A DNA stretch of 64,000 nt. Origin: Aselliscus stoliczkanus (Eukaryota > Chordata > Mammalia > Chiroptera > Hipposideridae). This document shows positions 53,011 to 64,000 of the stretch, piece by piece (within the stretch, counting starts at the first letter, position 1; every line of letters starts with the position of its first letter). The translations under genes and the position numbers were made by a program. The stretch lies in the NCBI GenBank assembly GCA_033961575.1, contig CM066730.1:119501523-119565522 (forward strand). The letters are read 5' to 3'. Below the pieces are notes generated by a model. The model had not been told where the DNA came from and searched no databases. It was given only the letters and a program-made list of their open reading frames with translations.

Positions 53011-53143
53011 TAGGGCCGGCCGAGTGGCTCAGTTGGTTAAGAGCTCGCTCAAGAGTGCGAGCTGAGCTCTGAGCAACAGCTGTTCGAGGCCAGCCCGAGC
53101 TGAGTTGCCGTTGAGCTGCCAACAGGTGGCAGGATGGCTCAGC

Positions 53144-53170
<27 letters not shown>
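53011..53170 (+). mobile_element. tRNA-derived SINE, distinct subfamily, plus
   Basis: The head ggccggccgagtggctcagt with A-box-like tggctcagttggttaaga and B-box-like gctgttcgaggcc is followed by a gagctgagttgccgttgagc-type body and ~28 A residues. A perfect 19 bp duplication (agaaattattccttcatca at 52992-53010 and 53171-53189) and the pure poly-A mark this as one of the youngest insertions here. Confidence 0.93.
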
Positions 53171-53174
<4 letters not shown>

Positions 53175-53189
53175 ATTATTCCTTCATCA

Positions 53190-54360
53190 ATATATCGTAC
53201 TAATGAAATAATAAGCTTGACTTCTCAAGTTATTTAGGGATACATCTTCTTGGATTTGCCTTATTTGTTTGCTCCTACTGGATATTGTTCAAGAGGAAGC
53301 GGGACAGGATAGAGGATGCACCTTAATCAAGCACAATCTGTGTGTCAGCTATCATGAGGGCATGTTCCTGTTCCTTTATTGTAGGTTGGCATTTGGCTGG
53401 CCTGCCCTGGCAAGGCTTGCTGATAGCTTATGACCAGCATCTGTTCCAATCAATTGGTGCCCAAGCCCAACCTTTTACACATTACTAAATATTTTAGTGT
53501 TACTCCTACTATATTACTCTTCAAAATAAACCTCCAGAGAGATGAGAACACTGGAAGCTGGAGGTCGAGAGATTATTCAGGGACCCCTGACTTGGCCTGC
53601 TCTTCCCCATCCTGCCAAGAAGTGTTCCTGCTTGTGCTAGCTTGGTTCTAGAACTGGGAGAACCCAATATTTGAAACATTTTCTTATATGGAAGTGCCTA
53701 GGCCATGAGCATAAATTCTTCTAAAGTAGTGAGTTTGAGTTAAAAAAAAATCAAAATGTGTTTTTCCACCCTGCTGTAGTGTCCCTGGCAGCTGGATGGC
53801 CCATAGGGAACCAGAAGAAGAGAAAAGCCATGACAGGTACGGGGTGTCTCTATGCACCTGGTACTGACACAAATGGCCACCTGTATCCAGGTGGAATTCA
53901 CTTTGCTATTCTTGGCTAAATACATTAGGAAATGGCAGGTGTGCATGTTATATCTTCCTGCCCATCTATAACTAACCTGAAATGCTAAAAGTCCTATTAT
54001 AAATGAGGAAGTCGTGACAAAGAAAGGTCAACTTGCCTAAGGTGCCTAATGGTCAAAGAAAAAGTAAAAGATGTGTCTTTGAGACTCAAAAGCCTACATA
54101 TTGAGTTTCAACTTTCTTATAGCTGAGAAGCCTTTTTCCTCTGAAAACAATCTTACGTAGTAGTCCAATATATTAATAAGAAACAAGCATGTCTGCTCTG
54201 ATTAAAGCAAGATAAAGGCCATGAGTTCATTCTCAGCCACTGTCTTCTCGCTAGTTTTAGCAGCTCCTAAAGTATCTACACAAAATTCAGTGCAGTGCTC
54301 TTAGGAGTTGGAAAGCATTGACTACAAAGTGCTGCCACCCTCAGACCCATTGCATGTTAT
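53190..54360. other. Non-coding, unassigned
   Basis: No exon or confidently named repeat seen. Some segments (53290-53640) are more GC-rich and might be an old LTR or repeat, but I cannot assign them. Confidence 0.4.
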
Positions 54361-54367
54361 TCACCTT

Positions 54368-54510
54368 GGTAAATAATTCATTCAACAAACATACTGTGTA
54401 GCTACTGAGTGTCTGGCTCTAGGAATACAAAGATAAATAAATAGCCACTGCCATTAAGAAGCTCATAGTCATTGGGAGGAGAACAATACAGAAAATAAAT
54501 AAGTAAATGA
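54368..54510 (-). repeat. L2 LINE 3' end, minus
   Basis: attcattcaacaaacatact, tctggctctaggaatacaaa, ccattaagaagctcatagtc: the reverse complement of the L2 3' end. Confidence 0.65.
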
Positions 54511-54534
54511 AACCAAAACCACCACTGACAATTG

Positions 54535-54705
54535 AGCCTCTCTGTATCAATTCTCACAACTCTAATAAGAGACAGGAAGGTTTAGCCCTTTAATAGATAA
54601 TAAAACTACACCCAGAGAAGTTAAGAGCATATATTGTCATGAGTTAGGAAGGATTACCATCCTGGTCTCAAGGATGCCCGAACCCAGGCTCTTTCTTTTG
54701 TGGGG
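54535..54705 (-). repeat. MIR SINE, minus
   Basis: MIR blocks in reverse: attctcacaactctaataag, taataaaactacacccagag and tgcccgaacccaggctcttt. Confidence 0.65.
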
Positions 54706-55029
54706 TACAACCTGCAATTTGTTGTAAATCTTTTAACAAAGTAAGCACATTTTACCACAGATTTAAATTTAAAATGAAAATCCCTTAAACAAGAAGGGGA
54801 AAAGCCCAGAGTAACCTACAGATTAAATCGTTAAAATCATTATCATCATAATAGCACCTTACACAACCACTATCATTACACACCTATTATCTCCTTCCCC
54901 ACTCACAACTCCAAGAGCCAGGAAGAGGAGGTAATATTATTTGTCACAGAAGGGGAAGTAAGTCAGTCTCTGGGCTATTCATGGAAAGGGTGAAATGTAC
55001 TGGCCTAAGGGAAAAAATAACGTTTTCTT

Positions 55030-55155
55030 GCAGTAACAATGTGAGACTGTGGGCAAGTCAGCTCACCTTTTTAGGCTACAATTTGCTTATCATTAGGGGG
55101 TACAGATCTTTCATCCTCAAATTAAGGGCCCTTTAGTTCTGACTCTGTGATGAAT
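55030..55155 (+). repeat. Ancient SINE fragment (MIR-like), plus
   Basis: tgagactgtgggcaagtcag, tttaggctacaatttgctta, agggccctttagttctgact. Old mammalian SINE character; family uncertain. Confidence 0.45.
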
Positions 55156-56099
55156 CTTCTATTTCAAAGCTTTCTAGGATTTCATGCTGCTTGTTAATAT
55201 TAAGCTGTAGGAAAACGTCCTGGTTTCCTGGGCATAGAATATGGTCACATAAACATTTCATTTTAAATCTAATCTATTTAAAATGATAATTAGGCCATGC
55301 CAACTGTAAAGGTAGGTAAATAGTCCTTGCTGCTTAGAAGCTATGAACCTATGTGTAAATTTGAGAACCTGTGGGCAGAGGAACACTGGAGAAAAAACCT
55401 AGATGAACGTATAATAAGAGAGACAAAGAAGTGACAGTATTACAAAGTTCCTGACAGAAGGATGTTTTTCTAGCGCAGACGGCAAAATGATCAGGGCAGC
55501 AACATATCTTGGTGTTAGGGATTTTAGTTTGAAGTATCTGCAGAAACTTTCATTCCTCAAAAGCAAGACACTGACAATTTCTTGACCAGCATTGCTGATA
55601 ATTTCATTTCCCAGAAGGCAGAGTAAGCAGTAAGGGGAACTCCTACTCAGGACCCAGTTCTGACAGAAACCAGCAGGTAAAACGGAAATGATTGGAACCT
55701 TGGGGAAAAGCAACCATGAGCTCTTAGAGTTTGACTGAAGCAGAGTTCTGCCTATGCAAACACAAATGATTCTAATGAGCAAGAAAATGGGGAGGGAACT
55801 AAACAAACCAGTGTGCTGCACAGGGACCTACTGACAGACTCTGAATTTAAAACAACATGTGCAAAAGATGGTAAAAGGGGACCCATAATCAAGCACAAAT
55901 ACACAAAGGTAGCATAGACCTATAAAAATAACATCGGCAAGACTAAAGCACAAAATGAGCTGGGGCTTGTGAAAGATACGAAGAACCAAAAATGATTTCC
56001 TTAGCATGAAATGAGGAAGAAGATCAATACGAGAATAGGCTCATTTTTAAAAGTTGAAGACATAAAATTCATTCAGGAAAAAGAGAAAGCAAAGCATCT

Positions 56100-56390
56100 T
56101 TACACCTTTAAGTTTTTTTTCCCTGTTGGTTCATTGATATTTCTGCCCACATGTCATCTCTTCAGAGAGGACCCTGACCAGCCTTTCTAAAATAACATTC
56201 TTTAACACTTAAACATTTTATTCTTCCAATCACTAATTGCCATTATGTTACATGTTTAAGTGTTTCTTCTATATTGGGATATAAGCTCTGTGAGTGCAGG
56301 GAATTGGATTGGTTTCGTTCACTATCTCTAGGCCTTGTATGTACCAAGTATTATTCAATGAATATTTGTTGAATGAATGAATGAGTCAAG
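56100..56390 (+). repeat. L2 LINE 3' end, plus
   Basis: catctcttcagagaggaccc, gggatataagctctgtgagt, gcagggaattggattggttt, then tgaatatttgttgaatgaat as the L2 terminus. Confidence 0.8.
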
Positions 56391-56446
56391 ACCATTAGAT
56401 GTTGGCTAAAAATTGAAAGCCAAAATAGGTAAAGGGACTAAAATAG

Positions 56447-56640
56447 AGATAACATTTACCAAGGACCTAGTAGGTGTCATGTATTTCTATGCATTCACTC
56501 ATTTACTCATCATAACAACCCTATAAAACATGCATTATTATTTGGTTGAATCACTTGTCTCAGACAACTAGAGAAGTGGGGAGTTAGGATTTGAGTTAAG
56601 TCCAGTCTGAGCCTTTCACTTGTGCACTGTACTGGGAGAA
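56447..56640 (-). repeat. MIR SINE, minus
   Basis: aacatttaccaaggacctag, cactcatttactcatcataa, gggagttaggatttgagtta: MIR in reverse orientation. Confidence 0.65.
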
Positions 56641-57484
56641 CCTGACTGACCCAGCTGCCAGTATGTCTCTTGACCTCTAGGAATTACTACCAGAGACCTT
56701 CTAAGTGAGATTATGAAGTATTTAGCTGACTGACTACCTTTGAGAAATGGAGGAGAGAGGATACGAGAAGAATACTTTATGTTGAAAAAATGACAGCATC
56801 AGCAAAATTCAGATCCATAAAACTGGTGTCGCTTGGAGGGAAATACCCTAAATTATACTTATAAAAGACCATTTTGTGAACATTTTTTAAAAGTGGTTAT
56901 TAGGAAAATGTATAAAATCCATTAGAATAAGCTCAGTCTCATGGATTCTTTTCTGTAAAGTTAATAAACCAGCATATCAAGGCAACAGATATGATACCTG
57001 GATTATAGGAAATCATTTATTAACATCCTTCTTTATATTCTTGTGGACCAGATAGAGAAATACAGGTTTAGGGATAGTACTACTAGTGTTTTCATAACTG
57101 GCCAAATGATTGTACTCAATGGCCATTTTAATGATTCTGTGTCAGTCTGGACGAAGGTTTTTCAAGTGGTACCTACAGTCGTTAGTCTTGTGTAATGGGA
57201 GCGTGTTTATCAATGCCTGAGAAAAATGTATAAGAACGGATGCTTATCAAATATTAGTTACACGCCATAGGGAAGGTGAGTAAATACATTGGATTATAAG
57301 ATCAGGGTCTAAAAGTTCTTAACAAATAAAAGATGGACAAAATGTAACAATATATACTTTGGTTGGAATAATTGTGAGGTCCTTCTTTGAGAGCAAAATA
57401 CCAACTGCTTAGATTTGATTTGAGGGATATGTGACTTAGCAACAGGCATAGCTTTACTTGGCAGTGAATCAGTGGTGTCATATG

Positions 57485-57635
57485 GTTACAAGAAAGAGAA
57501 GGAGGAAGAGGAAGAGGAGGAGAAAGAAGGAGAAGGAAGGAATGGGACAGAGAAAGAGAAGGAGGGAGAGGGAACATGAGGGAGGAGGGAGGGGAGGGGT
57601 GGAGAGGGAAGGGAGAGGAAAAGGGAAAATAAACT
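57485..57635. repeat. Polypurine (GGA/GAA-rich) tract
   Basis: ~150 bp that is almost entirely A and G on the plus strand, with only a few pyrimidine interruptions. Triplex (H-DNA) potential; low-complexity ORFs across it are artefacts. Confidence 0.9.
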
Positions 57636-57934
57636 TTTTAAAAATTTAGGCTGTTTTAATAACTTTAGGGTTGCATAGAATAATGAAGGGCATAATCTGA
57701 CTTTTGCGAGTTGTTCAGATTACCATGTTCAGTTCTGAGAGCAACATTTCTTAAGGAAGATAAGAATGGAAAGATTACAAAAATTCCAGTATTGAGCAAC
57801 CTGCATGGAAAGGGGACTTCAAACCATCTCATATGAGACAAGGTTGAAAGAAGTGAGGAACTCTTAGTCTCACAGTTGTTATATTTAATTGCTATATCAG
57901 ACTGGTATAAAAATAATAGTAATCATTTTAATTA

Positions 57935-58120
57935 TTCAGCATTTACTATTTGCGAGCAAGGCATTAAACATTTTATATTAATGAATGCTAGTCACAACTG
58001 CAAGAAGTGGTTTCTAGTTACAGATTAGAAAATTGAGGCTGAGAGAGATTAAGTAACATGTCCAAGGCAATAAAAGCTGGCAGGTGATAATGCTTGACTT
58101 TGAACTCAGGTCTGTCTTTT
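57935..58120 (-). repeat. MIR SINE, minus
   Basis: cagcatttactatttgcgag, agaaaattgaggctgagaga, gattaagtaacatgtccaag, tgactttgaactcaggtctg. Confidence 0.75.
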
Positions 58121-58526
58121 GTAAGTGCCTGTCCACATATCCCCTACAGCAGATTTCCTGCACCAGAAGGAAGCAAAATTATGTATGTGTGTGTATGTTT
58201 TACATATGTGATGATCAATTAGGTAAAATAACAGGGAATCAAAACTATTTACAGCAAAATGTCTAGAAATACATATATCAACATTTTAAGAGTGGTTATC
58301 TTGGGTACTGGGAATATGGTGATTTTCTTCTTTCTCCTACTTTTTTTAATTTTCCAAATCTTTACTAAGCCTATCCTAATTTCATAAAAGTCTCATCTAT
58401 AACTTTTTTTGAATTAAAAAGTTATGAGAAGAGGGATTAGGTGTAATTCCAAATAGCCCAAAGAAGCTAAATCAAGATGCTACAAGGTATAATGAGGCAT
58501 ATTTCAATTTAAAAACAAAATCACTT

Positions 58527-58649
58527 TGGGCTGGCCAAGTGGCGCGGTGGTTGAACACTGGCTTGGGAGGCCAGTGGCCCCGGTTCGGGTCTCACATGTG
58601 AGGGCCAGTGACGCTGCCCTCAAAAAAACAAAACAAAACAAAAACACAG
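58527..58649 (+). mobile_element. tRNA-derived SINE (short family), plus
   Basis: tgggctggccaagtggcgcg, gcttgggaggccagtggccc, gagggccagtgacgctgccc, then an A-rich tail with AAAAC units. It is flanked by aatcactt at 58519-58526 and 58650-58657. Confidence 0.9.
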
Positions 58650-60072
58650 AATCACTTGTATGTAGTCACAATTTTTCAAAGATGCAATATTTTGATAGGA
58701 GAAATAGTAAGCTTCCTGTTCCCATAGATACTAATAAAGTTAATTTAGAATCACAAAAACTATTTTATATGTGGTCAAAATTATAATCTGAAGCATCCAC
58801 GATGTTAGAAGATATGAGCCAGGAAGAAATAAACTAAGGACTGGAGTTACTTGGTTAGTATATCACTTCATACTGAGCCCTTTCAGTCAGCTGAGGAGGC
58901 CGTATTTTGGAAGCACTTCTAGTAAAATATTTGTGTAATGAATACAAGAATGTATACATTTAGAACAGTAAAAGTAGACCATGGATAATACTTAGTTTTT
59001 GTAACAGCCTTTTTACAAAGTATCATGGATAGCAAAGAGTGTACTTAAAGAGGTTGTGCTCATTTGTTTACTCAAGTTTCAGGGTTACTACTGGCTGTTG
59101 ACATTTGAGCACAGAAGAAGTGGTCCCTCCAGGAAGTCTCATTTGGGCATGACCTCTACTCACACGCTCTGCCTCTCTGCCTCCAACCCAGGTTCCTGTA
59201 AGTATACCATGTATTTTTTTTTTTAAACTGGGACTTCTATTAACTAAACTGAAAATTCCACAACACCAGGAATCAGGCCATGTTTTAATCTTCCTATTTG
59301 ATGAAATACTTGATACAATAGACAAAAACCAAAATTTATTGCATCAATTAGTTTGGCAGATATATTCAGCAAGTTTTTCTTTTGTTGTTTAAGTATGGTT
59401 GGAAAGAGTCTTTGGTTTCAAGTATAGACTACTATCTATGAGTAAATGCAAAGACTCACTGCTTCAGCCTTGAAGATATTTTTAATTTGAAGTAAGAAAA
59501 GCAGTATGATTTTTGTGTTCAGGGTATAAGGTTGACAATTTTTGCCAAATGGTAAGTGCATAAATTGAGTTTATAATATGAAGGATTATAGTAGAATTTG
59601 AGATGTCACTTCCTCCTTATCCAAGGTGAACTCTAAACCCACTTTCGCTTGTGGTTCTACCACACACTTTGTATCAATATGAATAGGGCCAGGCCACAAA
59701 ATAACTACAAGAGAAGTAAATGTTTCTGCCAGTTCTTTCACATACTTAGAGGTAATACTGAACAAACTAGATAGGCTTCATTTATTTTTACTCTTATATG
59801 TATTAAAGTATCTTTATGGCACTTTTGTAGCTTCTCAGAAGACAGTCATATTGAAGCCTACGATAAATAGGGACCTTTAACAAGAACATTCTGGAAATAC
59901 ATCATTAATGTAAAATCACCATTTTACTTCAAAAATGTATAATTAGATTTACTATTCATGAAGAAATTTCATTATTATTCATAATAGAAGGCACAATAAG
60001 GAGTAGTGAATAAGTAAGAAGTTGGAACTTTTGGGAAAGCTGTCACATGACAGCTAATAAAAAGATGGGCAA

Positions 60073-60514
60073 GGGTCGGCTGAGTGGCGCATTGGTTAAG
60101 AGCTGGCTTGGGATGCCAGAGGCCCCGGTTCAGATCCCACATATGAGGGCCAGTGACACTGCCCTCTACAGCTAACAACAGCTCCACCTGGTGCTGGGCT
60201 GCGTGAGTCCCGGTGACGGTAGGCTGCAGCCCCTGTTGCAGTGGGCTGCCATAGACTACAGTTAGTGGTCAGCAGCCAGCGTGAGCGGCTGGCAGCCAGT
60301 GTGAGCTGCCAATAGCCGCAGTGAGCGACCATCCAGAGGCCGGCGACAGATCTGCCTCATCCGGGAAGAGCGCAATGACGATACCAACAGTGAAGCAACT
60401 GTCCTCTGCAACTAGACTGAAGAACAAAAGGACAGCAACTTGTCTGTTCCCCTTCCTCAATTCCCCAACGCTGTTCCCCTCCCCCAATTCTCCAATAAAA
60501 TGTTTTTTTAAAAA
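60073..60514 (+). mobile_element. Composite SINE-like retroposon, ~440 bp, plus
   Basis: The head (to about 60173) is the short tRNA-SINE ending gagggccagtgacactgccc. It continues without a poly-A into a ~300 bp GC-rich body with gtgag-containing repeats. A tail with ctagactgaagaacaaaagg and ctccaataaaa plus poly-A resembles the VES-like tail at 42165-42324. An aataaa signal sits at 60494-60499. One pair of duplications (aaaaagatgggcaa to 60072; aaaaagatgcgcaa to 60528) encloses the whole, so it was mobilised as one unit. Confidence 0.75.
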
Positions 60515-60599
60515 AAAAAGATGCGCAAATACAAGTAATAGATGTCTATTATTCATGAAATCAACTTAGGAACATATTAAAAATAGCAATTCTAGCCCA

Positions 60600-60705
60600 C
60601 ATGCCTATAGATTCTGATCCAATAAATATAGTCTGAGGTCTGAAAATCTGAAAAAAAAAAAAAAAAAAGCCACCCAAAATTCTGATGCATAGCCAGATTT
60701 AGGAA
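60600..60705 (-). repeat. hAT (MER20-like) fragment, minus
   Basis: agattctgatccaataaata, gtctgaggtctgaaaatctg and aattctgatgcatagccaga follow MER20-type order, split by an A run. Family name tentative. Confidence 0.45.
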
Positions 60706-61054
60706 TCGGAGGGCTGTTTTTATCTTGTTTTTCAAATTCTTAAAAGTAATCAATCTGTTGGCCAATTAATAATGCTTTGATACTACTATTATCTGACCTA
60801 AAAATTGGCATCTGATATATTTGATATACACTGGGGATAAGAAGAGAGTACAAAGCAGACTCATCCTCAACAAATTCACAATTGTCTGGGTTTGCCAGCA
60901 TGACTATGAATGTTTGATTTAGAATGGCGTGATGCGGGTGGTTGTGGGAATATTTCAAGTAAGAGAGGCAAAGCCTAAACTACATTAGTAACAGTGGAAC
61001 AGAGAGTAGAGCAGATATTTGAAAGACATTTTATAGGTAGATTTGACAGACAAG

Positions 61055-61319
61055 GTTGTTTCCTCTGAGAATTCTTCCCTGGCTTATAGATGGCCATCTC
61101 TACCCCATGTCTTCACATGGTTTTCCTCTGTGTGTGTCTGTCTTAATCTCTTTTTATAAAGACATCAGTCATATTGGATTAGGGCTCACCTCCAGTGACC
61201 TCATTTAATCTTAATAACTTCTTTAAAGACTATCAACAATTATAATTGTATTGAGGTACTGGGGTTTGGACTTCAATACATGAATTTGGGATGGGGGACA
61301 CACATTTCAACCCATAACA
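61055..61319 (+). repeat. MaLR/ERVL-type LTR, 3' part (solo fragment)
   Basis: Segments gtcttcacatggttttcctc, agtcatattggattagggct, ctcatttaatcttaataact, gaggtactggggtttggact and tttcaacccataaca match the 3' portion of a very common ancient mammalian LTR. There are no internal retroviral genes. Confidence 0.65.
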
Positions 61320-61493
61320 CCTAACTAGTAAATAAATTAAAATGGTCCAACCAGGTCCTTAACATAGCATGAAATGCTCTGTAATAGTTACATGATTCTC
61401 TTAAATATCAGCTGCTTTCCCTTCCATTCAGGCTATGCAAAATCTCAGGTAGAAAGTAATGGGAAAATAACACTACATCCAGGAAGGGCTTCT

Positions 61494-61907
61494 TTTTTTA
61501 AAAATTTTTATTATTATTAATAGTTACAGATGTACAAAACTATGCAATAGTTATCTTTTTACCCCTTACAGAGTGACTACTCCTCCCCCTCCCCTGCACC
61601 CTCGCCCCCAATATCACACATATCTATTACAATTCCATTGACTCCATCTCCACACTATATTCCACATACCATGACTATATATGTGTTAAATTATAGTCAA
61701 CATCTAATATTAATCAGTGGTAGCTTCAGATGTACAGTGCAGTAGTCAGGTCATTACACCGTTGATGAAGTGGTCTCCCTAACAAGACTTGAGTCCATCT
61801 GGTCCCCTAAAAAAATATTTACAACATTATTGATTATATTCCCTATACTGTCTCTTCTGTCTCTGCGGTAGTATTGTATTACCAGTTTATGTTGCCTTGT
61901 CCCTTCC
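61494..61907 (-). mobile_element. 5'-truncated L1 3' end, minus
   Basis: T-rich tail, agatgtacaaaactatgcaa, tctattacaattccattgac. It is homologous to the element at 49923-50428, including the internal second motif (agcttcagatgtacagtgca). It is enclosed by a perfect 15 bp duplication, ccaggaagggcttct (61479-61493 and 61908-61922). Confidence 0.85.
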
Positions 61908-62454
61908 CCAGGAAGGGCTTCTAGATAGAATCCCTCTAAGTACCAGAAGCTGAACTGTCAGAACACTAGGGGTCCTAAACTTTGTCGTAGGAAAAAGCTT
62001 AGGAAATCTTTCTTACTTTCATCTGCCTCAGGAATACATCAGGGAAAGAGATACATTCTGGTGAAGCCAGGACTTCAAAAGAACTCACTCAGGAGCTCTT
62101 TGCGATTCCCTTTCCTTGTGGTGGACAAGGTATTAAAATTATTATTCATCCATTGCCTTCCAGAACTATCAGCATGCAGGAAACCACCTCAGAATTTAAT
62201 TTTCTTTAAAGAAGTGTGGTTATCAGGACCATTTTGGTTGCAAGTTACAGAGACAACTCAAATAAGCTTCAGCAAAGGCAATTTACAGGTTCATGGACCC
62301 CTAGAAAATTTAATAACTGGAATTAAGGCTCAGAATCAGCCTTCCTTGGGATCCATCAACCAATAAATTCTTACTTTGCCTAAGAGTCTGTTCTGCAATT
62401 CCAGTTTAAAAATTACTAGGACAGGTTATGATAGAAACTCTGAGGAATTTTTTA

Positions 62455-63420
62455 TTTAATATTCACAACACTGATATAAAATATTGAAAGTCTCTGACAA
62501 TATTAAGTGCTAACAAGAATGCAGCACTATTGGAACATCTGTCTTTACACTCCTAGCACGGGTATAAAATTGATATTTTGTACAACAGTTAGGAATTACC
62601 TAGTAAGCTTGAAATGTTCCATACTCTCTGACCCAGCAATTCATTTATTTTCTGCTTAAATAAAAGAATGTATGTGATTTCTACATTCCATTACATTTAT
62701 TATTTGTTATTATTTATTTATGTATCTATATTTTAATTAGTTTCAGGTGTACAAAACAATGGCCAGCAATTTATTTTAAAGCATATATTCTAGAACAGTT
62801 TCTCAACCAAACACTATTGCCATTTTAATTCAGGTAATTTTGTTATGGGGACTGTTCTATGCCTTGCAGGATGTTTAGAGTATCTGTGGCCTCTGCCTAC
62901 TAGAAACCAGTAGCATCCTCCAAGTTATGACAACCAAAAGTGTTCCTGCACACTGTAAAATATCCCCTGGGGGGCAAAAATCATTCTAGGTTAAGAACCA
63001 CTTGCCCTACAGAAATTTTTGTACATATCCACTTATACATATTCAAAATGCTCATTGTGGCATGGTGTATAGTAATAAAAAGCAAAACACTGGAAGCAAC
63101 CCAAATACCCATCCATGTTGAAGAAGACAAATTATGTCATAGAATGGAATACCATACGATAATATAAGCTAATTATTTATAATTATGTGCTGCAAATGGT
63201 TGAATTCAAGAACTTAATGTTGAATGGAAAAGTCACAAATACTTATACATATTTTTATTTACAGATTATTGCAAACATGTAAACCAAATAATAATATGTT
63301 TAGGGATTCAAATGCATGAGATAAAATTATAAGAAAAACTAAGGGATAGAGAAAATTTAGAATAACATTTAGCTCTGACTGATGAAGAAAGTCAAGGAAT
63401 TTTAGAAGGGTACACAGCTT
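62455..63420 (+). repeat. Old L1 ORF2 3' fragment, interrupted
   Basis: ctctgacccagcaattcatt, tcattgtggcatggtgtata, gaagcaacccaaatacccat, agaatggaataccatacgat: the familiar L1 ORF2 C-terminal to 3'UTR nucleotide landmarks in plus orientation. It is split by a short L1-3'-end snippet (62733-62762) and by MER5A. It is a decayed pseudocopy. Confidence 0.75.
62796..63004 (+). mobile_element. MER5A (hAT-Charlie) element inside L1
   Basis: cagtttctcaaccaaacact, gggactgttctatgccttgc, aggatgtttagagtatctgt, gtagcatcctccaagttatg, atcccctggggggcaaaaat, ending ggttaagaaccacttg. The ends are inverted repeats of each other. It is nearly full length. Confidence 0.88.
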
Positions 63421-63464
63421 GAAAGGTCACAGGGGACTCAGGTATTTACGATTTGTTATTTCTT

Positions 63465-63556
63465 TTTTTTTTTTGAGGACAGTGTCACTGGCCCTCATAT
63501 GTGGGACCAAACCAGGGCACCTGGCTTCCCAAGCCAGCGCTTAACCACCGCGATAC
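63465..63556 (-). mobile_element. tRNA-derived SINE (short family), minus, 5'-truncated
   Basis: gaggacagtgtcactggccc, then ccaagccagcgcttaacc, ending ccaccgcgata without the ggccggcc head. A perfect 16 bp duplication, cgatttgttatttctt, lies at 63449-63464 and 63557-63572. Confidence 0.92.
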
Positions 63557-64000
63557 CGATTTGTTATTTCTTATTGTGCATTAGAAATTTCATTTTTGAG
63601 CCACCAAATATTAAGGAAAAATTGGAAAGCCAACATTTTAACCTTATAAACTTCGTAAAACAATTCACTAACACACCAGAAATGTCCTTTTATGTATTTC
63701 ATTTCGATTTTTATATTTGAACTGATATAAAATGATAATAAATTATTTCAGAAGCCAACTTTGGATATTGCTTAGGAAAGTTTGGCGGGTAAAACAAAAT
63801 GGATTAACCACTCATCAAGGTAGATATCCTGCCTTCAAAGCAATGACTACTAACAGATAACATATTCAACTAACTGCTTTAAAAGCAGGCCTTTTTTCTT
63901 TTTTTTAAACAGGATAATCTAGTGGCAGTAATCAGTGCACGGAGTGAACTCCCTCTTGTAAAAAGCCCATCAATTGTTTTTTGCTAATTAAGATGAATAT

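Noticed and set aside
55399..55821. 140-codon minus-strand ORF rich in Leu/Ile/Ser
   Set aside because: Hydrophobic composition expected from AT-rich DNA; no signal of a known protein. The region may be part of an unassigned old repeat (to about 56060).
57458..57649. Lys/Arg/Glu-rich ORF
   Set aside because: Reading of the polypurine tract; low-complexity artefact.

Overview
The window is vertebrate (mammalian) nuclear DNA. It is AT-rich and repeat-laden, with one sharp CpG island and split-gene signals, and no operons or long genuine ORFs. Short tRNA-derived SINEs of the ggccggccgagtggc type, a VES-like SINE, L1 3'-end fragments, MIR/L2 relics and a mariner MITE together suggest a bat, probably of the Rhinolophus/Hipposideros side of the order. 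The species-level call is inference.

The only protein-coding sequence I can recognise is on the minus strand at 3109-3281. It is the first coding exon of a latrophilin-2 (ADGRL2) orthologue: 5'UTR, start codon, signal peptide, then a clean GT donor. The gene runs right to left. Its CpG-island promoter spans about 35.06-38.24 kb. There a GC-rich, apparently non-coding first exon ends at 36268 with a consensus donor (GAG|GTAAGA). The ~33 kb between 36267 and 3282 is therefore the 5'UTR intron, or several introns if extra leader exons exist; two weak candidates are listed, at 24522-24630 and 5907-6018. Bases 1-3108 are the start of the following intron. No other ADGRL2 coding exon is visible.

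From 37.1 to 64 kb the sequence lies upstream of that promoter. It looks gene-poor and is rich in retroposons: SINEs with intact target-site duplications, two 5'-truncated L1 3' ends, an old L1 interrupted by MER5A, a MaLR-type LTR, several MIR and L2 copies, and a composite SINE-like retroposon at 60073-60514. On the plus strand, next to a (GA)n tract, is a short ATG-bearing exon-like segment with a good donor (36964-36994), which could belong to a divergent transcript.

No CRISPR array, intact transposase gene, prokaryotic feature or RNA gene was found. The most interesting points are the promoter architecture, the leader uORFs, the double SINE insertion at one target site, the composite retroposon and the palindromic mariner MITE.
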